Part shown: in pieces, positions 1-6,214 of the stretch
Numbering within the stretch: position 1 is the stretch's first letter
Layout: the number at the start of each line of letters is the position of its first letter
Notes under the pieces: generated by a model
What the model was told of the DNA's origin: nothing
The model's input: only the letters and a program-made list of their open reading frames with translations
The model's database searches: none
Assembly: GCA_005883255.1 (NCBI GenBank)
Contig: VAXS01000105.1
Coordinates: 1-6,456 of the forward strand
Direction of reading: 5' to 3'
Length of the DNA: 6,456 nucleotides
Source of the DNA: Actinomycetota bacterium
GTDB lineage: Bacteria; Actinomycetota; Thermoleophilia; Solirubrobacterales; Solirubrobacteraceae
Made by a program: the position numbers and the translations under genes

Positions 1-1
1 C

Positions 2-823
2 CGCGACCTGCACCGCATGACCGGCAAGGCGATCAAGGTCAACATCCTCGAGATCAAGCGGCCCGAGCTCGACGCCGCGCTGGTGGCCCAGTCGATCGGC
101 GAGCAGCTCCAGAATCGCGTCGCGTTCCGCCGGGCGATGAAGCGGGCGCTGACCTCGGCCATGCGCTCCGGCGCGAAGGGCGTGAAGGTCCAGGTCTCCG
201 GCCGGCTGGGCGGCGCCGAGATGGCCCGCACCGAGGGCTACTCCGACGGGCGCGTCCCACTCCACACTCTGCGCGCCGACATCGACTACGGCTTCTACGA
301 GGCGCGGACTACCTTCGGCCGCATCGGCGTGAAGTGCTGGATCAACAAGGGCGAGATCATGCCCGAGGGCTACGCTGGCGCCGACCTCACGGACGTCAAC
401 GCCCCGCGTCCCGGCGAGGAGCGCGGCGGCCGCGACGGCGGGGGGCGTGGCCGAGGCGGTCGCGGCGGTCCCGGCGGCGGAGGCCGCGGTGGGCCCGGAG
501 GTCGGGGCGGCGGCCCCGGCGGGCGCGGCGGCTCCGGTCCTGGAGGTCGCGGCGGCGGCCCGGGCGGCGGCGGCGGTCGCGGCGGCGGCGGCGGTCGCGG
601 CGGCGGCCCCGGGGGCGGTGGTGGTCGTGGTGGCGGCCGTCCGGCGCCCGAAGGTGCGCGGTCGAGTGGAGGCGAGGGCCGTGGTCGCGGCGAGGGCGGC
701 GGTCGCGCCGAGCCTCCGGCGCCCGCGCAGCCGGAGTCCCCGCCGCAGCCTCCGGCCGGCGGCGGCGGTGGTCCGTCGCAGGCCCAGACGAGCGACGCGC
801 CGCCCGCGGAGGGCCAGGCCTGA
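2..823 (+). CDS. rpsC: 30S ribosomal protein S3 (uS3), 5'-truncated, with long RGG-rich C-terminal tail
   Basis: S3 binds 16S rRNA in the head of the small subunit and, with S4 and S5, lines the mRNA entry channel. The reading frame is open from base 2, so the gene runs in from outside the window; roughly the first 90 residues, with most of the KH domain, are missing by comparison with E. coli S3. The 273 residues present (counted from base 2) start at the end of the KH domain and contain the whole S3 C-terminal domain, including [24 protein letters not shown] and [16 protein letters not shown]. Canonical sequence ends near [10 protein letters not shown], where Cys112 sits at a position that is Val in E. 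coli S3. About 145 extra residues follow. Residues 141-213 are almost only Gly, Arg and Pro with ten RGG tripeptides, and residues 214-273 are Pro/Ala/Glu/Gln-rich. The stop TGA shares its A with the rplP start. Identity is certain; the function of the tail is unknown. Confidence 0.97.
   Translation, partial: RDLHRMTGKAIKVNILEIKRPELDAALVAQSIGEQLQNRVAFRRAMKRALTSAMRSGAKGVKVQVSGRLGGAEMARTEGYSDGRVPLHTLRADIDYGFYEARTTFGRIGVKCWINKGEIMPEGYAGADLTDVNAPRPGEERGGRDGGGRGRGGRGGPGGGGRGGPGGRGGGPGGRGGSGPGGRGGGPGGGGGRGGGGGRGGGPGGGGGRGGGRPAPEGARSSGGEGRGRGEGGGRAEPPAPAQPESPPQPPAGGGGGPSQAQTSDAPPAEGQA
422..640 (+). repeat. GGC/CGC-rich low-complexity coding repeat (RGG region of S3)
   Basis: This stretch inside rpsC is built from GGC, GGT and CGC codons with a few CCG/CCC and encodes ten Arg-Gly-Gly tripeptides separated by Gly and Pro. 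It includes a perfect 18-base tandem duplication (four GGC, one GGT, one CGC) at 563-580 and 581-598. The G-strand is the coding strand, with a run of six G at 609-615 broken only by the codon pattern nearby, so the mRNA may form G-rich structures. The frame stays open to the normal stop, so the repeat is translated. Such arrays are prone to slippage and to assembly error. Confidence 0.85.
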
Positions 824-1239
824 TGCTCCAGCCGAAGCGCATCAAGTTCCGCAAGCACCATCGCGGGCGGCGGCGCGGGTTCTCCCGCGGCCAGACGCAC
901 GTGCAGTTCGGCGAGTACGGGCTGAAGTCGCTGGAGGCCGGCTGGCTGAGCAACCGGCAGATCGAGGCCGCGCGGATCGCGATGACGCGCAAGATCAAGC
1001 GCGGCGGCAAGGTGTGGATCAACGTCTATCCCGACAAGCCGGTCACCGCGAAGCCGGCGGAGACCCGCATGGGCTCGGGCAAGGGCAACCCCGAGGGCTG
1101 GGTGGCGGTGGTCAAGCCCGGCCGCGTGATGTTCGAGCTGGCCGGTGTGCCGGAGCCGCTGGCCCGCGAGGCGATGCGGCTGGCCGGCCACAAGCTGCCC
1201 GTCAAGAGCAAGTTCGTCCTGCGCGAGGACGCCCACTGA
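823..1239 (+). CDS. rplP: 50S ribosomal protein L16 (uL16)
   Basis: L16 binds 23S rRNA close to the peptidyl transferase centre and the A-site tRNA elbow and is a late-assembling 50S protein. The 138-residue product has the usual family length and begins with the canonical [16 protein letters not shown]. Both family signatures are present: [10 protein letters not shown] (residues 66-75) and [19 protein letters not shown] (82-100). Arg82 corresponds to E. coli Arg81, the residue hydroxylated there by YcfD; nothing here shows whether that happens in this organism. The ATG overlaps the rpsC stop by one base (TGATG), and GGAGGG at 808-813 lies nine bases upstream, so the start is well supported and coupling with rpsC is likely. 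The same arrangement couples it to rpmC downstream. Confidence 0.98.
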   Translation: MLQPKRIKFRKHHRGRRRGFSRGQTHVQFGEYGLKSLEAGWLSNRQIEAARIAMTRKIKRGGKVWINVYPDKPVTAKPAETRMGSGKGNPEGWVAVVKPGRVMFELAGVPEPLAREAMRLAGHKLPVKSKFVLREDAH

Positions 1240-1460
1240 TGCCCAGCGGCAAGGAAGTCCACGACATGACCGACGACGTCCTGGTGGAGCACATCCGCAC
1301 CACCCGACAGGAGCTGTTCGGGCTGCGCTTCCAGCACGCCACCGGCGAGCTGGAGAACACGTCGACGGTGGGCGCCACCAAGCGCGACCTGGCGCGCGCC
1401 CTCACGGTCGCCCGCGAGCGCGGCCTCGACCTCGAGCACGAGCTGAGCAGGCATGGCTGA
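1239..1460 (+). CDS. rpmC: 50S ribosomal protein L29 (uL29)
   Basis: L29 is a small two-helix protein at the exit of the nascent-peptide tunnel, next to L23, where it helps form the docking area for trigger factor and SRP. The product is 73 residues and contains the family core [18 protein letters not shown] (residues 24-41), followed by the second helix with [15 protein letters not shown]. The start at 1239 aligns [10 protein letters not shown] with the usual MKAKELRDL-type N-terminus. The later ATG at 1266 would remove the first half of helix 1 and is not favoured. The start shares one base with the rplP stop, with GAGGA at 1225-1229 as Shine-Dalgarno sequence. The 3' end overlaps rpsQ by eight bases. 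Confidence 0.97.
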   Translation: MPSGKEVHDMTDDVLVEHIRTTRQELFGLRFQHATGELENTSTVGATKRDLARALTVARERGLDLEHELSRHG

Positions 1461-1917
1461 GGAAGAGAAGGAAGAGCAGGTCGAGGAGACCCCGACCGAG
1501 GAGCCCGTGGCGGAGGAGCCGGCTGCGGAGGAGGCTCCCGCCGAGGAGCCCACCGCCGAGGAGCCCACCGCCGAGGAGCCCGCCCCCGCGCCGCCGGCCG
1601 AGCCCGAGGAGGTCCTGCACCGGGCCGCCGCGCCTGCGGCCCCCGAGCCCCCCGCCGCGGCCAAGCCCCAGGGCAAGCCCAAGGTCCGCCAGGGCGTCGT
1701 GGTCTCCGACCGCGCGGACAAGACCATCACCGTGCGCGTCGACCTCACCCGCCGCCACCGCCTCTACGAGAAGACCATCCGCTCCTCCTCCACACTCCAC
1801 GCCCACGACGAGGGCAACGAGGCCCACGTCGGCGACACCGTCCGCGTCGAGGAGAGCCGCCCCCGCTCGCGGACCAAGCGCTGGCGGCTGCTCGAGGTCC
1901 TGGAGCGTGCGCGGTGA
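1453..1917 (+). CDS. rpsQ: 30S ribosomal protein S17 (uS17) with acidic N-terminal extension
   Basis: S17 is a primary 16S rRNA-binding protein with an OB fold in the 30S body. The conserved domain occupies residues 77-154: [20 protein letters not shown], then [11 protein letters not shown], the turn [20 protein letters not shown], and [12 protein letters not shown]. Ahead of it is an extension of about 76 residues, almost all Glu, Pro and Ala, with repeated AEEP/TEEP units; it is probably disordered and strongly negative. Usual S17 is 80-90 residues, so this 154-residue form is nearly doubled. There is no other Met in the protein; the only in-frame alternative start near the front is GTG at 1507, which would remove just 18 residues. 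The ATG at 1453 overlaps the end of rpmC by eight bases, with a weak AGCAGG just upstream. Mycobacterial S17 also has an N-terminal extension, but as I recall it that one is Ala/Lys-rich, not acidic. Confidence 0.95.
   Translation: MAEEEKEEQVEETPTEEPVAEEPAAEEAPAEEPTAEEPTAEEPAPAPPAEPEEVLHRAAAPAAPEPPAAAKPQGKPKVRQGVVVSDRADKTITVRVDLTRRHRLYEKTIRSSSTLHAHDEGNEAHVGDTVRVEESRPRSRTKRWRLLEVLERAR
1543..1581 (+). repeat. 15-base tandem repeat in the S17 extension
   Basis: The unit GAGGAGCCCACCGCC occurs perfectly at 1543-1557 and 1558-1572, followed by a partial third copy at 1573-1581. It encodes EEPTA units in frame. Looser relatives of the unit (AEEP, TEEP) extend back to about base 1496, suggesting that the extension grew by duplication of a 12-15 base block. 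Confidence 0.85.
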
Positions 1918-2282
1918 TCCAGAACGAGACCCGTCTGCGGGTGGCCGACAACACCGGCGCCCGGGAGATCCTCTGCATCCGCGTCCGCGGCGGCTCGCGG
2001 CGGCGCTACGCCGGCGTGGGCGACGTGATCGTGGCCACCGTCAAGCAGGCCAATCCGCAGGGCTCGGTCAAGAAGGGCGAGGTGGTCAACGCGGTGGTGG
2101 TCCGCACCCGCAAGGAGTTCGGTCGCGACGACGGCACCTACATCGCCTTCGACGAGAACGCGGCCGTGCTCATCGACGCCCAGAACAACCCCCGCGGCAC
2201 CCGCATCTTCGGCCCCGTGGCCCGGGAGCTGCGCGACCGCAACTTCATGAAGATCGTCTCGCTCGCCCCGGAGGTGCTCTAG
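1914..2282 (+). CDS. rplN: 50S ribosomal protein L14 (uL14)
   Basis: L14 binds 23S rRNA on the subunit interface, contributes to inter-subunit bridges with 16S rRNA, and is the docking site of the silencing factor RsfS. The 122-residue product has exactly the family length. It begins [18 protein letters not shown] and carries the signature region [20 protein letters not shown] (residues 36-55), then [10 protein letters not shown] and [15 protein letters not shown], and ends [12 protein letters not shown]. The start is GTG at 1914, overlapping the rpsQ stop in GTGA, with GGAG at 1902-1905 eight bases upstream. In many bacteria this gene opens the separate spc operon. Here the overlap leaves no room for a promoter between the S10 and spc parts. 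Confidence 0.98.
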   Translation: MIQNETRLRVADNTGAREILCIRVRGGSRRRYAGVGDVIVATVKQANPQGSVKKGEVVNAVVVRTRKEFGRDDGTYIAFDENAAVLIDAQNNPRGTRIFGPVARELRDRNFMKIVSLAPEVL

Positions 2283-2284
2283 CC

Positions 2285-2614
2285 GTGAAGGTCCGCAGCG
2301 GCGACACGGTCACCGTCATCGGCGGCAAGGACCGCGGCAAGACCGGCAAGGTGCTGCGCGTCGACCCGCGCCGCCAGCGCGTGTTCGTGGAGGGCCTCAA
2401 CATGGTCAAGCGCCACCAGCGCCCCCAGCAGGTGCGCGACGCCCAGCGGGCGGAGAGCGTCGGCGGGGTGATCGAGAAGGAGGGGCCGATCCACGTCTCC
2501 AACGTGATGCTGGTCGACCCCAAGGAGAACAAGCCCACCCGCGTGGGGATCGAACGCGGCGAGGACGGCGCGCGCCGCCGCGTCGCCCGCCGCTCCGGCG
2601 CCCACATCGACTGA
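2285..2614 (+). CDS. rplX: 50S ribosomal protein L24 (uL24)
   Basis: L24 is an assembly-initiator protein of the 50S subunit; it binds the 5' domain of 23S rRNA and sits near the tunnel exit. The 109-residue product has a KOW motif at its N-terminus ([20 protein letters not shown], residues 3-22) followed by [15 protein letters not shown] (33-47), [20 protein letters not shown] (60-79) and the usual C-terminus ending [10 protein letters not shown]. The start is GTG at 2285, two bases after the rplN stop, with GAGG at 2271-2274 upstream. It gives the standard family N-terminus, and no upstream start in this frame would fit. Length is normal for bacteria. Confidence 0.97.
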   Translation: MKVRSGDTVTVIGGKDRGKTGKVLRVDPRRQRVFVEGLNMVKRHQRPQQVRDAQRAESVGGVIEKEGPIHVSNVMLVDPKENKPTRVGIERGEDGARRRVARRSGAHID

Positions 2615-2622
2615 GACCACCG

Positions 2623-3384
2623 ATGGCCGCTCGACTCAAGGAACGCTACGCCCAGGAGATCCGCCCCCGGCTGATGGAGCGCTTCGGCTACAGCACGCCG
2701 ATGCAGGCGCCGCAGATCCAGAAGATCACGCTGAACATGGGAGTGGGCGACGCCAAGCAGGACTCCAACGTCCTGGACGCCGCCGGCGAGCAGCTGGCGA
2801 TCATCGCCGGCCAGCGGCCCAACGTCCGTCGCGCCCGCAAGTCCATCGCCCAGTTCAAGGTGCGCGAGGGGATGCCGGTGGGCGTCAGCGTGACGCTGCG
2901 CGGCCAGCGCTCGTACGAGTTCCTGGACCGGCTGATGTCGGTGGCGATCCCGCGCATCCGCGACTTCCGCGGGCTGAGCCCCCGGTCGTTCGACGGCCGC
3001 GGCAACTACTCGCTGGGCATCCGCGAGCAGATCATCTTCCCCGAGATCGACTACGACGCGATCGACCAGGTGCGCGGGCTCGACGTCACGATCACCACCA
3101 GCGCCTCCAGCGACGAGGAGGCCTTCGTGCTGCTCGAGGCGTTCGGGATGCCGTTCTCGCGCGAGGGCCGCCCCGGCGGTCCCACCGCCGAGGAGGAGGA
3201 GGCGGCCGAGGAGGAGCACCGCCGCGAGGAGGCCCGCGCCCGGGCCGAGGCCGAGCAGGCGGCCCTGGAGCAGCTCAAGGAGGAGAACCCCGAGGCCTAC
3301 GCCAAGCCCGAGCCCGAGCCCGAGGAGGGCGAGGAGGGCGAAGCCGGCGAGGCCGGCGAACCGCAGTCAGGCGAAGAGAGCTAG
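2623..3384 (+). CDS. rplE: 50S ribosomal protein L5 (uL5) with acidic C-terminal tail
   Basis: L5 carries 5S rRNA into the central protuberance together with L18 and touches the P-site tRNA and S13. Residues 1-180 are a complete L5: [19 protein letters not shown], the signature [20 protein letters not shown] (residues 32-51), [38 protein letters not shown] (119-136) and ending LLEAFGMPF. Family members usually stop there, at about 180-187 residues. This one continues for about 70 more. Residues 189-222 are Glu/Ala/Arg-rich with helical, possibly coiled-coil character ([20 protein letters not shown]), and 223-253 are Pro/Glu/Gly-rich and likely disordered. The tail is in the same frame with the same GC-rich codon use, and its stop overlaps the Shine-Dalgarno sequence of rpsZ. 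The ATG is eight bases after rplX with no strong Shine-Dalgarno sequence, so coupling is likely. Confidence 0.97.
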   Translation: MAARLKERYAQEIRPRLMERFGYSTPMQAPQIQKITLNMGVGDAKQDSNVLDAAGEQLAIIAGQRPNVRRARKSIAQFKVREGMPVGVSVTLRGQRSYEFLDRLMSVAIPRIRDFRGLSPRSFDGRGNYSLGIREQIIFPEIDYDAIDQVRGLDVTITTSASSDEEAFVLLEAFGMPFSREGRPGGPTAEEEEAAEEEHRREEARARAEAEQAALEQLKEENPEAYAKPEPEPEEGEEGEAGEAGEPQSGEES

Positions 3385-3388
3385 GAGG
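3383..3388 (+). promoter_or_regulatory. Shine-Dalgarno AGGAGG for rpsZ
   Basis: AGGAGG is one of the strongest ribosome-binding sequences in the window. It overlaps the TAG stop of rplE and lies only two bases before the ATG at 3391, closer than the usual 5-9 bases. It supports that start, though the tight spacing may lower efficiency or favour re-initiation by ribosomes that have just ended rplE. Confidence 0.7.
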
Positions 3389-3390
3389 AC

Positions 3391-3576
3391 ATGGCCAAGA
3401 CGTCACAGATCGTGCGCCAACGGCGCGCCCCCAAGTTCAGGACCCGCGGCTACACGCGCTGCCGCCGCTGCGGCCGCGCCCGCGCGGTGTACCGGAAGTT
3501 CGGCATCTGCCGGATCTGCCTGCGCGAGCTCGCGCACGAGGGCTTCATCCCCGGGATGACCAAGTCGAGCTGGTAG
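3391..3576 (+). CDS. rpsZ: 30S ribosomal protein S14 (uS14), zinc-binding type Z
   Basis: S14 is a late-assembling protein of the 30S head near S3 and S10. This is the short 61-residue zinc-ribbon form (rpsZ, often also named rpsN). Four cysteines form the metal site in two CxxC pairs: Cys24/Cys27 (CRRC) and Cys40/Cys43 (CRIC). The conserved end FRELAHEG-type motif reads [18 protein letters not shown], the family's usual terminus. Many Actinobacteria also keep a longer cysteine-free S14 elsewhere for zinc limitation; the window cannot show that. The gene lies between rplE and rpsH, as expected in the spc cluster. Confidence 0.98.
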   Translation: MAKTSQIVRQRRAPKFRTRGYTRCRRCGRARAVYRKFGICRICLRELAHEGFIPGMTKSSW

Positions 3577-3589
3577 GAGCCGCCGTCAC

Positions 3590-3997
3590 ATGACGATGAC
3601 CGACCCCACCGCCGACTTCCTCACCCGGATCCGCAACGCGCTGCACGCCCAGCACGACGTCGCCGAGGCGCCCGCCTCCCGGCTGAGCACCGAGATCGCC
3701 CGCATCCTCAAGGAGCAGGGCTACATCGAGGGCTACGAGCTCCGTCCGCCCGAGCCCCGCCGGGCCGGCGACCGCGTGGTCGTGCGGCTGCGCTACACCG
3801 AGGACCGCCAGTCGGTGATCTCCGGCCTGCGCCGGGTGTCGCGGCCCGGTCGGCGCACCTACGTGGACGCCCGCCACATCCCCAAGGTCCTGGGCGGCAT
3901 GGGTACCACGATCGTCTCCACCTCCCAGGGCCTGATGACCGGCCACGACGCCCGCCAGCGAGGGATCGGCGGCGAGGTCCTGGCCGAGGAGTGGTGA
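3590..3997 (+). CDS. rpsH: 30S ribosomal protein S8 (uS8)
   Basis: S8 is a primary binding protein of the central domain of 16S rRNA, contacting helix 21, and in E. coli it represses the spc operon by binding the rplE mRNA. The 135-residue product starts [17 protein letters not shown], includes [21 protein letters not shown] (residues 29-49), [15 protein letters not shown] (78-92) and the C-terminal signature [22 protein letters not shown] (110-131, joined here across its conserved Gly-rich end). It ends AEEW, more acidic than the common C/AYVW or CEVW ending. ATG at 3590 is preferred over ATG at 3596 because AGGAG at 3575-3579 is ten bases away from the first and sixteen from the second. I saw no copy of the S8-binding helix in the mRNA around the rplE start. 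Confidence 0.97.
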   Translation: MTMTDPTADFLTRIRNALHAQHDVAEAPASRLSTEIARILKEQGYIEGYELRPPEPRRAGDRVVVRLRYTEDRQSVISGLRRVSRPGRRTYVDARHIPKVLGGMGTTIVSTSQGLMTGHDARQRGIGGEVLAEEW

Positions 3998-4004
3998 GGC
4001 GCGC

Positions 4005-4559
4005 GTGAGCCGCATCGGCAAGCAGCCCATCCCCGTGCCCACCGGGGTCACCGTGTCGATCGAGACCGACCGCGTGCGGGTCAACGGGCCCAAGGGGGAG
4101 CTCTCCGAGCGCATCCCCCGCGACATCGTGGTCGAGCTGGAGGGGGGCACCGCCGGCGAAGCCGGTGGTCAGGTGCTGGTCAAGCGCCCCACCGACCGCG
4201 GCGAGCACCGCGCCCTGCACGGCCTCACGCGGTCGCTGGTGGCCAACATGGTCACCGGGGTCACCGACGGCTACCAGAAGGCGCTGGAGATCCAGGGCGT
4301 GGGCTACCGCGCCCAGAAGCGCGGCGAGGACCTGGAGCTGGCGCTGGGCTACTCCCACCCGGTGTCGGTGAAGGCGCCGGAGGGGATCGAGTTCGACGTG
4401 CCCTCGCCCACTCGGATCGTGGTCCGCGGCATCTCGAAGCAGCTGGTGGGCGAGGTGGCCGCGAACATCCGCAAGCAGCGGCCCCCCGAGCCCTACAAGG
4501 GCAAGGGCATCCGCTACGAGGGCGAGTACGTCGCCCGGAAGGTGGGGAAGCGGGCGTGA
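4005..4559 (+). CDS. rplF: 50S ribosomal protein L6 (uL6)
   Basis: L6 binds 23S rRNA near the sarcin-ricin loop and helps form the factor-binding region. The 184-residue product has the two L6 domains: the first begins [15 protein letters not shown], the second follows [20 protein letters not shown] (residues 70-89). The L6 signature [12 protein letters not shown] is at 160-171, followed by [12 protein letters not shown]. Domain 1 has a Gly/Ala-rich loop, [19 protein letters not shown] (44-62), about six residues longer than in the actinobacterial L6 sequences I recall. The start is GTG at 4005, seven bases after rpsH, with TGAGG at 3995-3999 as ribosome-binding site. The stop overlaps the rplR start by four bases (GTGA). 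Confidence 0.97.
   Translation: MSRIGKQPIPVPTGVTVSIETDRVRVNGPKGELSERIPRDIVVELEGGTAGEAGGQVLVKRPTDRGEHRALHGLTRSLVANMVTGVTDGYQKALEIQGVGYRAQKRGEDLELALGYSHPVSVKAPEGIEFDVPSPTRIVVRGISKQLVGEVAANIRKQRPPEPYKGKGIRYEGEYVARKVGKRA
4149..4169 (+). other. Hairpin within rplF coding sequence
   Basis: ACCGCCGGC at 4149-4157 and GCCGGTGGT at 4161-4169 can pair as nine base pairs (one G-U) around the three-base loop GAA. It falls on the codons of the extra Gly/Ala loop of L6. No U-run follows, so it is not a standard terminator. In so GC-rich a sequence, chance hairpins are common, so function is doubtful. Confidence 0.4.
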
Positions 4560-4909
4560 GCCTGGCGACGAAGCCTGTAAATCGACTCCGCCGCCGGCGC
4601 CGCGTCCGGGCCAAGGTGCGGGGGACGGCCGAGCGGCCCCGGATCTCGGTCTTCCGCTCCAACCGCGGCATCGGCGCCCAGCTCATCGACGACGAGCGCG
4701 GTCACACCGTGGCCGCGGCGTCCTGGATCGAGGCCGGCGTGCGCGACTTGGGGCGGATGGAGCAGGCCGAGCGCATCGGCCGCCTCCTGGCCGAGCGTGC
4801 CCAGGCCGCCGGCGTGCAGCGCGCGGTTTTCGACCGCGGCGGCTACCGCTACCACGGCCGCGTCCGCAAGCTGGCCGAGGGCGCCCGCGAGGGCGGCCTG
4901 GCGATCTGA
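4556..4909 (+). CDS. rplR: 50S ribosomal protein L18 (uL18)
   Basis: L18 binds 5S rRNA and, with L5, attaches it to the 50S central protuberance. The 117-residue product has the basic N-terminus [15 protein letters not shown] (residues 9-23), then [20 protein letters not shown] (26-45), a middle helix with [18 protein letters not shown] (69-86) and the diagnostic [20 protein letters not shown] (91-110) before REGGLAI. Length is standard. The start is GTG at 4556, overlapping the rplF stop in GTGA, with no strong Shine-Dalgarno sequence beyond a G-rich stretch, so translation is probably coupled to rplF. The stop is followed by 34 bases with no gene, the widest gap in the window. Confidence 0.97.
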   Translation: MSLATKPVNRLRRRRRVRAKVRGTAERPRISVFRSNRGIGAQLIDDERGHTVAAASWIEAGVRDLGRMEQAERIGRLLAERAQAAGVQRAVFDRGGYRYHGRVRKLAEGAREGGLAI

Positions 4910-4943
4910 ATCGAAGACCCCTCCGCTACCCTCAGGAACGAGC

Positions 4944-5537
4944 ATGCCCGTACCCGACAGAAGCGTCAGCCCCGCCGGCCTCGACCTCCAGGAGCGCGTG
5001 GTGGAGATCAACCGTGTGGCCAAGGTCGTCAAGGGCGGCCGGCGGTTCTCGTTCACCGCGCTGGTCGTGGTGGGCGACGAGAACGGCATCGTGGGCGTGG
5101 GCTACGGGAAGGCCAACGAGGTCCCAGTGGCGATTCAGAAGGGGGTCGAGCGGGCCAAGAAGAGCCTGTTCCGCGTCCCCATGCACGGCTCCACGATCAC
5201 GCACAAGGTGGTGGGCCGCTACGGCTCCGGGCAGGTGATGCTCAAGCCGGCCGCGCCCGGCACCGGCGTCATCGCCGGCGGCGGCGTGCGCGCCGTCCTG
5301 GAGCTGGCGGGCATCCACGACATCCTGTCCAAGAGCCTCGGCTCGCAGAACCCGATCAACCTGGTCAAGGCCACCAAGGCGGGCCTGCAGTCGCTGCGCC
5401 GGCCCGAGGAGGTCGCGGAGCTGCGCGGCCTGACGGTGGCCCACGTGCTGGGCCTGGCCGAGCCCGCCGGGGACGGCGCGCCCGACGCGGCCGGCGAAGG
5501 TGCGCCCGAGTCCGCGACAGAGGCGCCCGCCAGCTGA
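4944..5537 (+). CDS. rpsE: 30S ribosomal protein S5 (uS5) with short acidic C-terminal tail
   Basis: S5 sits on the solvent side of the 30S subunit near the mRNA entry and the decoding region and affects translational accuracy. The 197-residue product has the double-stranded RNA-binding-like N-terminal domain ([20 protein letters not shown] from residue 15, then [20 protein letters not shown], 36-55) and the C-terminal domain ([20 protein letters not shown], 94-113; [18 protein letters not shown], 117-134). Residues 172-197, rich in Ala, Pro, Glu, Asp and Gly, go beyond the conserved end; E. coli S5 is 167 residues. ATG at 4944 is chosen because AGGA at 4934-4937 is six bases upstream and the product then begins with a normal S5 N-terminus; a longer reading in this frame back to 4797 would lie inside rplR. 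The stop shares a base with rpmD. Confidence 0.97.
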   Translation: MPVPDRSVSPAGLDLQERVVEINRVAKVVKGGRRFSFTALVVVGDENGIVGVGYGKANEVPVAIQKGVERAKKSLFRVPMHGSTITHKVVGRYGSGQVMLKPAAPGTGVIAGGGVRAVLELAGIHDILSKSLGSQNPINLVKATKAGLQSLRRPEEVAELRGLTVAHVLGLAEPAGDGAPDAAGEGAPESATEAPAS

Positions 5538-5716
5538 TGGCCCGCGTGCGCGTCACCCAGCGCCGGTCGCGCAACGGCGCCAATCCGTCCCAGCGCGACA
5601 CGCTGCGCTCGCTCGGCCTGCGGCGGATCCGCCACAGCGTCGAGCACGAGGACACCCCGCAGGTGCGGGGAATGGTCCGGCGCGTGCGCCACCTCGTGGA
5701 GGTCGAGGAGCCCTGA
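5537..5716 (+). CDS. rpmD: 50S ribosomal protein L30 (uL30)
   Basis: L30 is a small peripheral 50S protein contacting 23S rRNA helices. The 59-residue product matches the bacterial short form along its length: [30 protein letters not shown] (residues 22-31), the [17 protein letters not shown] segment (38-54) and VEVEEP at the end. The ATG overlaps the rpsE stop by one base (TGATG) with no clear Shine-Dalgarno sequence, so it is probably translated by re-initiation after rpsE. It lies between rpsE and rplO, the expected place. L30 is missing from some bacterial groups; its presence fits Actinomycetota. Confidence 0.96.
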   Translation: MARVRVTQRRSRNGANPSQRDTLRSLGLRRIRHSVEHEDTPQVRGMVRRVRHLVEVEEP

Positions 5717-5718
5717 CG

Positions 5719-6210
5719 ATGGCGGGCGAGCCTCGGATCGGCCTGCACTCCCTCAAGCCCCGAAAGGGCAGCCGCAAGGCGCCCAAGCGCGTGGGCCGGG
5801 GCGAGGGCTCGGGCGTGGGCAAGACCGCCGGGCGCGGCCAGAAGGGCTACGGCGCCCGCTCCGGTGCGAAGAAGCGCGTGCGCTTCGAGGGCGGGCAGAA
5901 CCCCATCCACATGCGGATGCGCAAGCTGCGCGGCCCCCACATGAAGAAGTCGATGCCGTTCGAGCCCTTCCGCACGCAGACCCAGCCGGTCAACCTGGCC
6001 GACCTGGAGACGCGCTTCGACGCCGGCGCCGAGGTCACCCCCCAGGGGCTGCGCGAGCGGGGCCTGGCCAAGCGCAAGGACGTCCCGGTCAAGATCCTGG
6101 CCCGGGGCGAGCTGAGCAAGGCCCTGACCGTCCACGCCCACGGCTTCAGCGCCGCCGCGCGCGAGCGCATCGAGTCCGCGGGCGGCACCTGCCAGGTCGT
6201 CGAGGACTAG
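5719..6210 (+). CDS. rplO: 50S ribosomal protein L15 (uL15)
   Basis: L15 is a late-assembly protein that reaches deep into the 23S rRNA through a long N-terminal arm. The 163-residue product has that arm (LHSLKPRKGSRKAPKRVGRG, residues 9-28; GSGVGKTAGRGQKGYGARSG, 30-49), the FEGGQNPIHMRMRKLRG segment (56-72) and the globular C-terminal domain with VNLADLETRF (91-100), KDVPVKILARGELSKALTVH (120-139) and AARERIESAGGTCQVVED. A longer reading of this frame extends back into rpsE and rpmD. ATG at 5719 is preferred because GAGGAG at 5705-5710 lies eight bases upstream and the family N-terminus follows. The gap to rpmD is two bases. Length and order are normal for the gene before secY. Confidence 0.97.
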   Translation: MAGEPRIGLHSLKPRKGSRKAPKRVGRGEGSGVGKTAGRGQKGYGARSGAKKRVRFEGGQNPIHMRMRKLRGPHMKKSMPFEPFRTQTQPVNLADLETRFDAGAEVTPQGLRERGLAKRKDVPVKILARGELSKALTVHAHGFSAAARERIESAGGTCQVVED

Positions 6211-6214
6211 CGCC

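Noticed and set aside
422..640. Repeat region considered as a CRISPR array or a mobile element
   Set aside because: There are no spaced identical repeats or terminal inverted repeats, and the region is a continuous Gly/Arg coding sequence within S3.
334..822. Upstream extension of the rplP frame, Arg-rich
   Set aside because: It is the S3 tail read out of frame. L16 has a clear start at 823 with a Shine-Dalgarno sequence.
370..1236. Long antisense open frame with a Pro-rich product
   Set aside because: It is the complement of the Gly/Arg-rich S3 tail and rplP. Stop codons are rare in such GC-rich DNA, and the product resembles no family I know.
2600..2650. S8 repressor-binding helix near the rplE start, as in E. 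coli
   Set aside because: No sequence resembling the 16S helix 21 target was evident by eye. The window gives no support for this control.
3545..4150. Minus-strand open frame over rpsH and rplF
   Set aside because: Both genes beneath it are unmistakable, and the antisense product has no recognisable motif.
4910..4943. Gap between rplR and rpsE as promoter or terminator
   Set aside because: At 34 bases it holds a Shine-Dalgarno sequence for rpsE but no convincing -35/-10 pair and no hairpin with a U-run.
4932..5444. Minus-strand open frame over rpsE
   Set aside because: Its composition is that of a complement shadow of S5, with no support as a gene.
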